Shown here piece after piece: positions 17,676 through 26,182 of a stretch of 64,000 nucleotides of DNA. Location: positions 16,626 through 80,625 of the forward strand of contig JABWBR010000012.1 of NCBI GenBank assembly GCA_013360405.1, given 5' to 3'. The notes beneath the pieces were generated by a model, which saw only the letters and a list, made by a program, of their open reading frames with translations, was not told the origin of the DNA and did not search any database. A program made the position numbers and the translations under genes. Origin of the DNA: Saprospiraceae bacterium (GTDB lineage Bacteria; Bacteroidota; Bacteroidia; Chitinophagales; Saprospiraceae). Positions within the stretch are counted from its first letter, which is position 1. The number at the start of each line of letters is the position of its first letter.

Positions 17676-18665
17676 ATGGCAAAATCCAACAACCATACTA
17701 CACGCGTCTACAATTGGGGCATCATTGGTATGGGCCGCATTGCGCATAAGTTTGCGCAGGACTTGCAATTGTTGCCCAACGCAAGACTTTGGGCTGTTGC
17801 CTCGCAGGACGCTGCGCGCGCCGCCGCTTTTGCACACCAATACAAGGCGCCCCACCACTATGGCAGCTACGAAGGGATTTTGTCCTGCCCCGAACTCGAT
17901 GTAGTATATATCGCTACGCCGCACGTGACGCACTGCGCCAATACGCTGATGTGCCTCGAAGCCGGCATACCGGTACTTTGCGAAAAGCCATTGGCCATGA
18001 ACGCCGCCGAGGCCGAAAGCATGGTGCAGACCGCCCAGCAACGGCAGGTATTTTTGATGGAAGCCATGTGGACGCGCTTTCTACCCGCTACGCTCCAAAT
18101 GCTGAAGTGGATCGAGGAGGGCCGTATCGGTGAAGTGATATCCGTAAAAGCCGATTTCGGCTTCCGGGCGCCCTACGACCCCCAAGGCCGTATATACAAT
18201 AAGGCGCTGGGAGGCGGCGCTTTACTCGATATCGGGATATACCCGGCTTTCTTGAGTCTGCTACTATTGGAGCCGCCCACTACCATCAAGGCACTGGCGC
18301 ACATCGGCTCTACCGGGGTTGACCTGGAAGTGGGCGCCGTGATGTCATTCCCGGGCGGCCGCATGGCCCACCTGCATACAACCGTGCTGGCCAACACCAA
18401 AACAGAAGCATTCGTATACGGCTCGGAAGGCACAATCCACCTCCACACCCGTTGGCATCACGCCTCGAGCCTGAGCCTGCTCAAAGAAGGCAAACGCCCG
18501 GAAGAAGTACATTTCGACGAGAAAGGAGTCGGCTACCACTATGAAGCCACGGAGGTAATGCGCTGCCTCGACCTGGGCCTGAAAGAAAGCCCTCTCCTAC
18601 CCCTTTCTTTCAGTCGACAGCTTATGCAACTGCTGGATGATATTTTATTGGCAGTCAGCAGTTAG
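17676..18665 (+). CDS. Gfo/Idh/MocA-family oxidoreductase
   Basis: The 329-residue protein has the NAD(P)-binding Rossmann start WGIIGMGRIAHKFAQ, the family motif CEKPLAMN, and the C-terminal GGGALLDIGIYP block of trans-dihydrodiol or glucose-fructose-type dehydrogenases. These enzymes oxidise or epimerise sugars and related polyols; the substrate cannot be told. The start at ATG 17676 puts the Rossmann fold close to the N-terminus, as usual. Its last residues (AVSS) and stop codon are formed by the start of a GCAGTCAGCAGTTAGCA repeat array. Confidence 0.9.
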   Translation: MAKSNNHTTRVYNWGIIGMGRIAHKFAQDLQLLPNARLWAVASQDAARAAAFAHQYKAPHHYGSYEGILSCPELDVVYIATPHVTHCANTLMCLEAGIPVLCEKPLAMNAAEAESMVQTAQQRQVFLMEAMWTRFLPATLQMLKWIEEGRIGEVISVKADFGFRAPYDPQGRIYNKALGGGALLDIGIYPAFLSLLLLEPPTTIKALAHIGSTGVDLEVGAVMSFPGGRMAHLHTTVLANTKTEAFVYGSEGTIHLHTRWHHASSLSLLKEGKRPEEVHFDEKGVGYHYEATEVMRCLDLGLKESPLLPLSFSRQLMQLLDDILLAVSS

Positions 18666-18733
18666 CACTCGGCACTTAGCGGTCAGCACTTAGCTTCTTA
18701 GACCTGACTGCCGACTGCCGAGTGCCGACCGCC
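18652..18733. repeat. 7-bp word array with inverted half (CAGTCAG / CTGACTG)
   Basis: Forward words (GCAGTCAGCAGTTAGCACTC and similar, 18652-18700) are followed by inverted words (CTGACTGCCGACTGCCGAG, 18704-18724). The array sits between two convergent genes and overlaps the end of the oxidoreductase gene, where it could act as a two-way terminator. Related arrays are at 30641, 31993 and 46763. Confidence 0.85.
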
Positions 18734-18736
18734 AAC

Positions 18737-19168
18737 TCAAAACCAGCCGGCTACAGGGATGCGGAATGGCCAGGGAATACCCAGTAAAATAAGTACCAGC
18801 GCAATGCCGAAAAAGCGAACCACCACTTGACCGCGACGCCGGTCGTCAGCCTGGCGTTTGGCTTTGCTGTAACCCATAGTAATCAGCGTGATAGCAAGCA
18901 CCATAATAGTGATGTGTTCTACACCGTAAAAGCGCAACACACTGTCTTTCATAAAACCTTCGCCAAATTGCACGTGCGGGCTCATAAAATACATGATGAG
19001 TCCCAGTATCAATTGCAGGTGGGAAACGATGAGCGTAAATAAGGTCAGACGCTGCTTGTATGGCGCATTGGATTTCCATGCCTGCCAGGCCGTAACGATG
19101 ACAGCCAGCAGTAAAAACAAAGCGACCCAGCGCAGGCCAGAATGGGTGTGTTTGAGTATGTCGTACAT
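18737..19168 (-). CDS. Four-helix integral membrane protein, cytochrome-b-like
   Basis: The 143-residue protein has four hydrophobic helices (about 11-31, 43-66, 79-103 and 112-132) with histidines near helix ends (HTHSGLRW, SHLQLILG, GVEHITIM). This layout is seen in a small Bacteroidota membrane family often listed as cytochrome-B-like, in which the histidines might bind haem. Start ATG 19168 is preferred because the upstream 21 codons are polar and precede MYDILKHTHSGLRW, the conserved beginning. No operon partner is present. The family is recognised only loosely and haem binding is inference. Confidence 0.7.
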   Translation of the reverse strand: MYDILKHTHSGLRWVALFLLLAVIVTAWQAWKSNAPYKQRLTLFTLIVSHLQLILGLIMYFMSPHVQFGEGFMKDSVLRFYGVEHITIMVLAITLITMGYSKAKRQADDRRRGQVVVRFFGIALVLILLGIPWPFRIPVAGWF

Positions 19169-19368
19169 GATAATTGAGTGGTTTATTTTAAAAATATGGT
19201 AATGTCTGGAAAAAACCTTTGATGGTAACAAAGTGACGTCTTTGAACCACCTTAGGAGGTGACAAGGTGACGGCTCGCATAGTCCATACTACTACAATTG
19301 CGCGCTAAGGTACAAGTTCATAATCTGTAAAAAAAACTATATTAGCCCTTCATTTAAACCAATCCGCT

Positions 19369-21747
19369 ATGCGACGACTACTCGCCGTACTGCTTTTTTT
19401 CGCGCTGGGCAACGGATCTGAAATCCTGGCACAAACACCGGCCAACCGGTCCAAACTCACTATCGAACAAATCATGCAGGGCGACCGCTTTGTGGGTTAT
19501 TTGCCCGAAGACGTGCGTTGGGCCGAAGATAATAGCGCCGTATACTTCACCTGGAACCCCCTCATGGCTCCGCTTCGTAGCCTTTATAAAGTAAATTTAA
19601 AAGGAGGACAACCTCAGGAAGTGAGTTTGGAAGAACAAAAAAAACTGCCGGACCCCGGTGTATATAATAAAGCGGGCAGCCTGTTGTTGTATGAAAAAAA
19701 TGGCGACATTTTTTTACTCGATAAATCCACAGGTCAATCCAGGCAACTCACCAATACCGTCGACCGCGAAAGCAATCCCATCTTTTCCGGCGACGAAACT
19801 GCCATAATTTTCACAAAAGACAATAACCTGTATACCTGGGAATTTGCCGGCGGCGCCCTGCGGCAACTCACCAACCTCAGGCGCGGGAATAAACGCGTGG
19901 AGCCCGGCGCCGGCGCCCAGGAACAATGGTTGCGCAACGACCAATTGGAATGGATGGAGGTACTGCAACAGCGAAAAGAAACCCGCGAATTGCGCGAGCA
20001 GCGCAACAAAGCCCTCGACCCCCAGCGCCCCCGCGAAATCTATTACGGCGAAAAACAACTATCGAACCTCCAGTGTAGTCCCGACCTTCGCTTTGTAACC
20101 TACCGACTTAGTTCGCGTAACAACAGCAAAGGTACCGCCGTGCCCGACTATGTAACAGAATCGGGCTACACCGAAGACCTCAACGCCCGCGCCAAGGTGG
20201 GCGGTTCGCAGGATTTATCAGAGTTGTTTATCTATGACATCGCCAGGGACACCTACTACGTAGTCGATACCAAACTTATTGACGGAATCTACGACAAGCC
20301 GGCATTCCTGCGCGAATACCATAAAGATACCACGGCATATGCCACGCGTTATAGCCAACCGCGCGAGACGATCATCCACGGGCCTTTCTTTTCAGCCGAT
20401 AGCAAGGCTGCCGTGGTGGTAAGAGCCCTCGATAACAAAGACCGCTGGATTATGCTGCTCGACCTGCCCTCGGGGCAGTTCAAACACCTCGACCGCCAGC
20501 ACGACGACGCCTGGATCGGCGGCCCCGGCATCGACGGCTGGCTCAACTCCGCCGGCACGATCGGCTGGCTGCCCGACAACCGGCGCTTGTGGTTCCAGTC
20601 GGAAGACTCCGGCTATTCCCATCTCTATACCATCGACGTAGAAAAAGGCGAAAAAAAGGCGCTCACCAGCGGCCGGTTTGAAGTACTCAGCGTACAACTC
20701 TCACGCGACGGCAACTACTTTTATCTCAGTGCAAACGCCGAAGGCCCACACGAGCGACACTTCTACCGCCTGCCCACTGCCGGCGGCACGATGGAGCGCA
20801 TCACCCGGCAAGCCGGCGCCCACGACGTTAGCCTTTCACCCGATGAAAGCCTCCTGGCCGTTCGCTATTCCTACAGCAACCGCCCCTGGGAATTGTATGT
20901 GATGGACAACCGCCCCGGCGCGCCCATGCGGCAACTCACGACTTCTACCACTGAGTCTTTTAATACATACAAATGGCGCGAACCCGAAATAGTATGGATT
21001 CCGGCTGCCGACGGCGCCCGGGTGCCCGCCCGGCTGTACCGCCCTGCCAACGGCGGCCGCAAAGGCCCCGCTGTAATTTTTGTGCACGGCGCCGGCTACC
21101 TTCAAAACGTACACAAGTGGTGGAGTACCTATTTTAGGGAATACATGTTTCACAATTACCTTACCGACAACGGCTATACCGTGCTCGATATCGACTTCAG
21201 GGCCAGCTCGGGCTACGGCCGCGACTGGCGCACGGCTATCTACCGCCATATGGGCGGAAAAGACCTCAGCGATCAGGTCGACGGCGCCCGCTACCTGGCA
21301 CGCAACTACGGCGTAGACCCCCGCCGCATCGGCATCTACGGGGGCTCTTATGGCGGATTTATCACCTTGATGGCCTTGTTTAACGCCCCCGAAACCTTCC
21401 GCTGCGGCGCCGCCCTGCGCTCGGTAACCGACTGGGCCCATTACAACCACCCTTACACCGCCAATATCCTCAACACACCTACTACCGACAGCATCGCCTA
21501 CCGGCGCAGTTCGCCCATTTATTTTGCCGAAGGGCTCAAAGGACGTCTTCTTATGCTGCACGGAATGGTTGATACCAACGTGCACTTCCAGGATGTAGTG
21601 CGCCTCTCCCAGCGGCTGATCGAACTCGGGAAAAACAACTGGGAAATGGCCATTTTCCCCATGGAAGACCACGGTTTCGTTGAACCTTCCAGTTGGGCCG
21701 ACGAGTACAAGCGCATCTATAGGCTATTTGAAGAAGAATTAAAATAG
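19369..21747 (+). CDS. Secreted prolyl oligopeptidase-family dipeptidyl peptidase (S9B, DPP IV-like)
   Basis: The 792-residue enzyme starts with a signal peptide (MRRLLAVLLFFALGNGSEILAQ). Residues about 40-510 form the eight-bladed beta-propeller, including the conserved EEMxxR-like stretch RNDQLEWMEV, and residues 540-792 the alpha/beta hydrolase. The catalytic triad is Ser660 (GGSYGG), Asp735 (MVDTNVHF) and His768 (EDHGF). Such enzymes remove N-terminal dipeptides from peptides in the periplasm, supporting protein-based growth. It is monocistronic, with an upstream spacer that contains GGAGGTGACAAGGTGACGG words. Confidence 0.93.
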   Translation: MRRLLAVLLFFALGNGSEILAQTPANRSKLTIEQIMQGDRFVGYLPEDVRWAEDNSAVYFTWNPLMAPLRSLYKVNLKGGQPQEVSLEEQKKLPDPGVYNKAGSLLLYEKNGDIFLLDKSTGQSRQLTNTVDRESNPIFSGDETAIIFTKDNNLYTWEFAGGALRQLTNLRRGNKRVEPGAGAQEQWLRNDQLEWMEVLQQRKETRELREQRNKALDPQRPREIYYGEKQLSNLQCSPDLRFVTYRLSSRNNSKGTAVPDYVTESGYTEDLNARAKVGGSQDLSELFIYDIARDTYYVVDTKLIDGIYDKPAFLREYHKDTTAYATRYSQPRETIIHGPFFSADSKAAVVVRALDNKDRWIMLLDLPSGQFKHLDRQHDDAWIGGPGIDGWLNSAGTIGWLPDNRRLWFQSEDSGYSHLYTIDVEKGEKKALTSGRFEVLSVQLSRDGNYFYLSANAEGPHERHFYRLPTAGGTMERITRQAGAHDVSLSPDESLLAVRYSYSNRPWELYVMDNRPGAPMRQLTTSTTESFNTYKWREPEIVWIPAADGARVPARLYRPANGGRKGPAVIFVHGAGYLQNVHKWWSTYFREYMFHNYLTDNGYTVLDIDFRASSGYGRDWRTAIYRHMGGKDLSDQVDGARYLARNYGVDPRRIGIYGGSYGGFITLMALFNAPETFRCGAALRSVTDWAHYNHPYTANILNTPTTDSIAYRRSSPIYFAEGLKGRLLMLHGMVDTNVHFQDVVRLSQRLIELGKNNWEMAIFPMEDHGFVEPSSWADEYKRIYRLFEEELK

Positions 21748-21815
21748 GGACATTTTTTTCTGCCAAAACGGCAGGCTACACCTCTCTGGCATCATTATGG
21801 CGGGTCTATCGGGGC

Positions 21816-21836
21816 GGGCGACGTTTACCGTCGCCC
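21816..21836. repeat. 21-bp hairpin, CG-TTTAC-CG family, copy c
   Basis: GGGCGACG-TTTAC-CGTCGCCC is a perfect 8-bp stem with the same centre as the copies at 555, 2031 and 61469. It lies between the peptidase gene and the Deg-like protease gene, 17 bp before the ATG. Confidence 0.8.
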
Positions 21837-21853
21837 TATAAAAAAAACAGCCC

Positions 21854-22807
21854 ATGACCGCAGACACCCTCTCCGATTTCGAATTGCTCGACGCTTATTC
21901 GCGTACAGTAGTGCAAGTAGCTCAAAAAGTGAGCGACACCGTAGTGCATATCAAAGTAGAAAAAACCGGCAAGCGGGGCCGCAACAACGGTCAACGCATA
22001 CCTTTCGGCAGCGGCTCAGGGTTCGTGATCAGCAGCGACGGGTTCATCGTAACCAATAGCCACGTGGTGAGCGGCGCGGAGCGCCTCGAAGTCAATCTCC
22101 AGGACGGGCGCCAATACCACGCCACCCTTATCGGCAATGACCCTGCCACCGATATTGCCGTAATACAGATCAACGGCGAAAAATTATCCACGGTGAGTTT
22201 TGGCGATTCCGACAAACTGCAGGTGGGGCAGTTGGCCATCGCCATCGGCAATCCATATGGGTTTCAGTATTCGCTTACGGCAGGCGTAGTAAGCGCTCTG
22301 GGTCGCACCCTGCGCTCCGAGAGCGGTCGCCTCATCGACGACGTCATACAGACCGACGCCGCCCTCAACCCCGGCAATTCGGGAGGACCGCTGGTAGACT
22401 CCCACGGCCGGGTAATCGGCGTTAATACGGCTGTCATTTTGCCGGCCCAGGGGCTTTGTTTTGCCGTGGCCGCCAACCTGGTGCAATACGTAGTGGGCAA
22501 ACTTATCATTTCCGGCAAAGTGCGCCGGGGTTTTCTGGGCATCTCCGGACAAATGATCCGCCTGCCGCAAAACGCCCCGCAGTCCTCAGGAGTACTGGTG
22601 CAAAACGTAGAACCCGGCAGTCCCGCCTACCAGGCCGGCATCATCCAGGGCGACCTGATCACCGGCTTCGACGGGCATCCCGTACTCACCATCGACGACC
22701 TGCACAAGCTGCTTGACGAATCCAGTATCGGAAGGCGCAGTGAACTGCAATTTGTGCGCAACCGCCGCCCCGAACAGGCACTGGTGACGCCGGTGGAGAT
22801 GGGGTAG
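21854..22807 (+). CDS. S1C trypsin-like protease with one PDZ domain (Deg-like)
   Basis: The 317-residue protein has the catalytic triad His70 (VTNSHVV), Asp100 (DPATDIAV) and Ser176 (NPGNSGGPL), followed by a single PDZ domain (about residues 225-310) with SRG-like substrate-binding features. No signal peptide or membrane anchor is visible, unlike periplasmic DegP/DegS, so a cytoplasmic protease is suggested. It may act in protein quality control. A GTTGTGG word array starts directly at its stop codon and rtcB follows 101 bp later on the same strand. Confidence 0.9.
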   Translation: MTADTLSDFELLDAYSRTVVQVAQKVSDTVVHIKVEKTGKRGRNNGQRIPFGSGSGFVISSDGFIVTNSHVVSGAERLEVNLQDGRQYHATLIGNDPATDIAVIQINGEKLSTVSFGDSDKLQVGQLAIAIGNPYGFQYSLTAGVVSALGRTLRSESGRLIDDVIQTDAALNPGNSGGPLVDSHGRVIGVNTAVILPAQGLCFAVAANLVQYVVGKLIISGKVRRGFLGISGQMIRLPQNAPQSSGVLVQNVEPGSPAYQAGIIQGDLITGFDGHPVLTIDDLHKLLDESSIGRRSELQFVRNRRPEQALVTPVEMG

Positions 22808-22836
22808 TTGTGGGTTGTGGGTTGCGGGTTGCGGAA
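22806..22836. repeat. 7-bp word array GTTGTGG/GTTGCGG
   Basis: Four tandem words (GTTGTGG, GTTGTGG, GTTGCGG, GTTGCGG) begin directly after the stop codon of the protease gene. The inverted words CCACAAC are found at 4777-4791. Confidence 0.75.
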
Positions 22837-22908
22837 CTAATTCCCTAACAAAAACCTTTAGTACCATGACAAAAATATCACTATCTTGGAGCTAAGCACC
22901 GGCATTTT

Positions 22909-24315
22909 ATGACCAAATTGCAATTGCGCGGCAAAGATCTCATTGACATCGGCTTCCCGGAGGGGCGGGTGATCGGCGTGGCTATTAATGCTATGACGAA
23001 GCACCACAAGCGCACGTCGAAGTACAAAGCACTGGAGATGCTGGGCGAAGTGCTTTCAGATCCGGAGCGGTTTGCCCACGACAACATATTTGGAGAGGTA
23101 TCGGAATTGCTTTTGCGGCAGCAAAAAAAAGCGGAGCTCGAAATGCCGGCTTTGTGGCAGGAGCCGCTGCCTTATACAACCTACGGCGCCGAACAGATCG
23201 AAAAAGGGGCCATCGAACAAATGCGCACCGCCATGCGCCTGCCCATCACCGTGGCCGGCGCGCTGATGCCCGACGCCCACGAAGGCTACGGACTGCCCAT
23301 TGGCGGCGTATTGGCCACGCATAACGCAGTGATACCCTACGGCGTGGGCATGGACATCGGATGCCGCATGTGCCTGTCGGTGTACGAGATGCCCGAGGGC
23401 GCCTTTGAAAAAGATCGCAAACACCTGCTAGACATGTTGCAGGCGAATACCCGTTTCGGCCAGGAAATCTTTGAGCGCCCCATGGACGACGAGGTGCTCG
23501 ATCGCGATGAATTCAAGCTCATCCCCAAAGCCAAAGAACTGCGCGAGCGGGCTCGCCAGCAGATAGGTACGTCGGGATCGGGCAATCATTTCGTAGAGTT
23601 CGGACTGGTGCAACTGCCCGAAGCCGCCAACCCCTGGTCGCTGCCGCCCGGCAAGTACCTTGGCTTATTGTCGCATTCGGGTTCCCGCGCGCTGGGCGCG
23701 GGGCTGGCCCAGTACTACACCAAGCTGGCCATGTCGCTGTGCCAGTTGCCGCCGGAGGCGCGCCACCTGGCCTGGCTGGATTTGGACACCGAAGAAGGGC
23801 AGGAATACTGGCACGCCATGAACCTGGCCGGTGATTACGCCTCGGCCTGCCACCACCACATCCACCGCCGCATGGGCAAGGCGCTTGGCATGGAGCCCCT
23901 GGCGCGCGTAGAAAACCACCACAACTTTGCCTGGAAAGAGCAGTTAGCCGACGGCCGCGAAGTCATTGTGCACCGCAAAGGCGCTACGCCGGCAGCCAAA
24001 GGCGTGTTGGGCATCATCCCGGGCTCGATGACCTCGCCGGCATACATCGTGGCCGGTCGCGGCGAGGCCGACTCGTTGAATTCGGCCTCTCACGGGGCGG
24101 GGCGCCTCATGTCGCGGCGCAAAGCCAAAGCCAGCATCGATTTCGGCGAGCTCAAAAAACACCTTAAAACCCACGGGGTGGACCTCCTCGGCGGCGGCCT
24201 CGACGAGGCGCCGTTTGCCTACAAAGATATCGGCCAGGTGATGGCAGCCCAAAGCGAACTCGTAGATATCCTCGGTACCTTCACCCCCAAAGTGGTGCGG
24301 ATGGACGCGGAATGA
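22909..24315 (+). CDS. rtcB: RtcB-family RNA ligase
   Basis: The 468-residue protein joins RNA ends (2',3'-cyclic phosphate or 3'-phosphate to 5'-OH) using GTP and Mn2+. The metal-binding and guanylylation motifs are present: DAHEGYGLPIGGV, GMDIGCRM (metal Cys), SGNHFVEFG, LLSHSGSR, a HHNFAW block, and SHGAGRLMSR with the His that carries GMP in the family. It is longer than E. coli RtcB (408). No archease or RtcA gene is nearby. The last 370 bp are covered on the other strand by an open frame of a membrane peptidase gene. Confidence 0.93.
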   Translation: MTKLQLRGKDLIDIGFPEGRVIGVAINAMTKHHKRTSKYKALEMLGEVLSDPERFAHDNIFGEVSELLLRQQKKAELEMPALWQEPLPYTTYGAEQIEKGAIEQMRTAMRLPITVAGALMPDAHEGYGLPIGGVLATHNAVIPYGVGMDIGCRMCLSVYEMPEGAFEKDRKHLLDMLQANTRFGQEIFERPMDDEVLDRDEFKLIPKAKELRERARQQIGTSGSGNHFVEFGLVQLPEAANPWSLPPGKYLGLLSHSGSRALGAGLAQYYTKLAMSLCQLPPEARHLAWLDLDTEEGQEYWHAMNLAGDYASACHHHIHRRMGKALGMEPLARVENHHNFAWKEQLADGREVIVHRKGATPAAKGVLGIIPGSMTSPAYIVAGRGEADSLNSASHGAGRLMSRRKAKASIDFGELKKHLKTHGVDLLGGGLDEAPFAYKDIGQVMAAQSELVDILGTFTPKVVRMDAE

Positions 24316-25023
24316 AGCGCCGGGCCTGTCGTGGCTCTTGAGCGATACGTGGAGGTGGTCGGCGCTGCCGGTATGTCGCAACGTGCGAAAGCCCAGTAGC
24401 TTAAAATAGAGTTTCACCAAACCGTTGCGCACAAAGCTGTGGCCAATGGTGCGAATATCGACGGCGTGCACGTAGCCGTTGCTCTGCCGGTAGTGTAGCG
24501 AATATCGCTTGGAGGGCAACCCCATCGCTTTGTAATCTTCGGGCAGGCGTTGGGCGTCGGTGAGCATCAGCGAGCCGTCGAGGTATACCAGCGTACTCAC
24601 GCCGAGTCGCAAAACCGGGTGCAGGCTGCGGAATTCGCGCTGCACTTCGGCGCCTTTGGCATTGGCTGCCGAAAAAAACAAGACCGTCTGGCTGCAATAA
24701 AACAACGCAGCAGCCAGCGCAATCAAATAATTTTGTTTGATTTGCCGCTCGATAGGCGTTTTGGAATCCAGCAGCCGGTTGCGCCCATAACTCACGTACA
24801 AAAACAAGAGGGCCGCGCTGCCCATTACGCCTCCAAATACGCATAACCACCCAGGGTAGTCGTATTGTGCGTGCAAAAAAACAGCCACCCGCACCAACAC
24901 AAAAAAAGGCAACGCGATGAGCGTAAACAGACCGGTGACAAAAAGCAGCGCCCTGTGTAAGGCATTGTTTTTTAATATATTAATAAAAATATCGGGTTGT
25001 GTCGCCACGGCTTTTTTTGACAT
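23944..25023 (-). CDS. Membrane-anchored M15 (LAS)-like peptidase, C-terminus antisense to rtcB
   Basis: The 359-codon frame has two strong hydrophobic segments near its start (about 25-50 and 60-80) and a third (about 99-120). A C-terminal zinc-peptidase-like region follows: SLHYRQSNGYVHAVD resembles the SxHxxGxAxD metal motif of VanX/D-Ala-D-Ala peptidases, and HLHVSL the downstream HxH. After residue about 235 the frame runs antisense into rtcB for 372 bp without a motif. The true protein may end near 24320 after a lost stop codon, or the tail may be translated. Peptidase activity is inferred from two short motifs. Confidence 0.6.
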   Translation of the reverse strand: MSKKAVATQPDIFINILKNNALHRALLFVTGLFTLIALPFFVLVRVAVFLHAQYDYPGWLCVFGGVMGSAALLFLYVSYGRNRLLDSKTPIERQIKQNYLIALAAALFYCSQTVLFFSAANAKGAEVQREFRSLHPVLRLGVSTLVYLDGSLMLTDAQRLPEDYKAMGLPSKRYSLHYRQSNGYVHAVDIRTIGHSFVRNGLVKLYFKLLGFRTLRHTGSADHLHVSLKSHDRPGASFRVHPHHFGGEGTEDIYEFALGCHHLADIFVGKRRLVEAAAEEVHPVGFKVFFELAEIDAGFGFAPRHEAPRPVRGRIQRVGLAATGHDVCRRGHRARDDAQHAFGCRRSAFAVHNDFAAVG

Positions 25024-25132
25024 ACAACTAAATTTTGTGCGATTTTAAGGCCATCCAGAGATTCTCGCCCATCTTTGCTTAAATTTGGAAAACAAAACTA
25101 ACTCATACACCTATAACGTAATTCCAGTTATC

Positions 25133-26182
25133 ATGAAAACGCATCAATACAGGTCAGGGTTAGCCATAGCTGCCCTAATTTTGATAAATAGTCAGGCCCT
25201 TTTCGCGATCCACATGATAGCTGACACCCAAAGCCTTTTTAGGGAATGGCATAATCAGGAAGGCCTCAAATTCGATTTGGAGTTCGATATCAACCTGCTG
25301 ATTGCCCACAAAAACAGCGACACCAGCCTGACGGCGACGCTGAAATACAAAAACGCAAAAAAGCAATTAGTCACCTGGCAGGCGGAAGTAAAAACCGGCG
25401 GTCGTTACCGGCTCAAAGTATGCGATTTTCCGCCGCTGAGAATCAAGTTGCCCAAAGAAGAATTACTCGCCAAGGGGTATAGCGGCCACAACAAATTCAA
25501 AATCGTCACCCACTGTAGTGATTCCGGCTCCGGCACGCAGTCCGTTTTGGCTAAAGAATACGTCCTGTACCAAATCTATCAATTGCTCAGCGTGTATGGG
25601 TTGCATTCCAAACTGGTAAAAATAACCTACCGCGACGCGGTTAGCGGCAAAAAAATTACCCGAATGGGTATACTGCTTGAAGACGACGACGAAATGGCCG
25701 AGCGCATAAAAGGTACGATATGCAATGAATGCTACGGCACCTCGCCTGCGCAAATCGAACCCAAAAACCAACTCACGCAGGCTCTGTTCCAATACATGAT
25801 CGGCAACACCGACTGGTCGGTAGAAATGAGCCGTAATTTAGAGATCATTACGCTTCACGACAAAAGCGTAAAAGTGTTAGTGCCCTACGATTTCGACTTT
25901 GCGGGTTTTGTCAGCGCCCCCTACGCCGTACCCGATATCAATTACGGCCTGAAAAGCTTGCGTGAGCGCAAATTTATGGGGCAGCCGGCAGATAAAAACA
26001 CTGTAGAACAGGTTGTTGCCCTTTATATTGAAAAAAAGAAAGCCATACTCCGGCAAATTGAACGATGCCCGGTAATTAATTCGGAAGAAAAAACGGACTT
26101 GCGACAATACGTGGAAAGTTTTTACGCCCAGTTGGAAAGCGGGGTATTAATGGGCGTGATTGCCGGGCCTAATGCGAATTAA
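25133..26182 (+). CDS. Exported protein with CotH-kinase-like pattern
   Basis: The 349-residue product begins with a signal peptide (MKTHQYRSGLAIAALILINSQALFA), which places the start at ATG 25133. A weak CotH-like order of blocks follows: a helical AKEYVLYQIYQLLSVYG, a strand RMGILLEDDDEMAERI, then NTDWSVEMSRNLEII and VLVPYDFDFAGFV; the last two recall the Asn and Asp-x-Asp metal-binding positions of CotH kinases, which phosphorylate spore-coat or surface proteins. No family name is certain. The stop codon overlaps the preferred start of lnt, suggesting co-transcription. A CATCTTTG, one base off the -7 consensus, precedes it. Confidence 0.6.
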   Translation: MKTHQYRSGLAIAALILINSQALFAIHMIADTQSLFREWHNQEGLKFDLEFDINLLIAHKNSDTSLTATLKYKNAKKQLVTWQAEVKTGGRYRLKVCDFPPLRIKLPKEELLAKGYSGHNKFKIVTHCSDSGSGTQSVLAKEYVLYQIYQLLSVYGLHSKLVKITYRDAVSGKKITRMGILLEDDDEMAERIKGTICNECYGTSPAQIEPKNQLTQALFQYMIGNTDWSVEMSRNLEIITLHDKSVKVLVPYDFDFAGFVSAPYAVPDINYGLKSLRERKFMGQPADKNTVEQVVALYIEKKKAILRQIERCPVINSEEKTDLRQYVESFYAQLESGVLMGVIAGPNAN

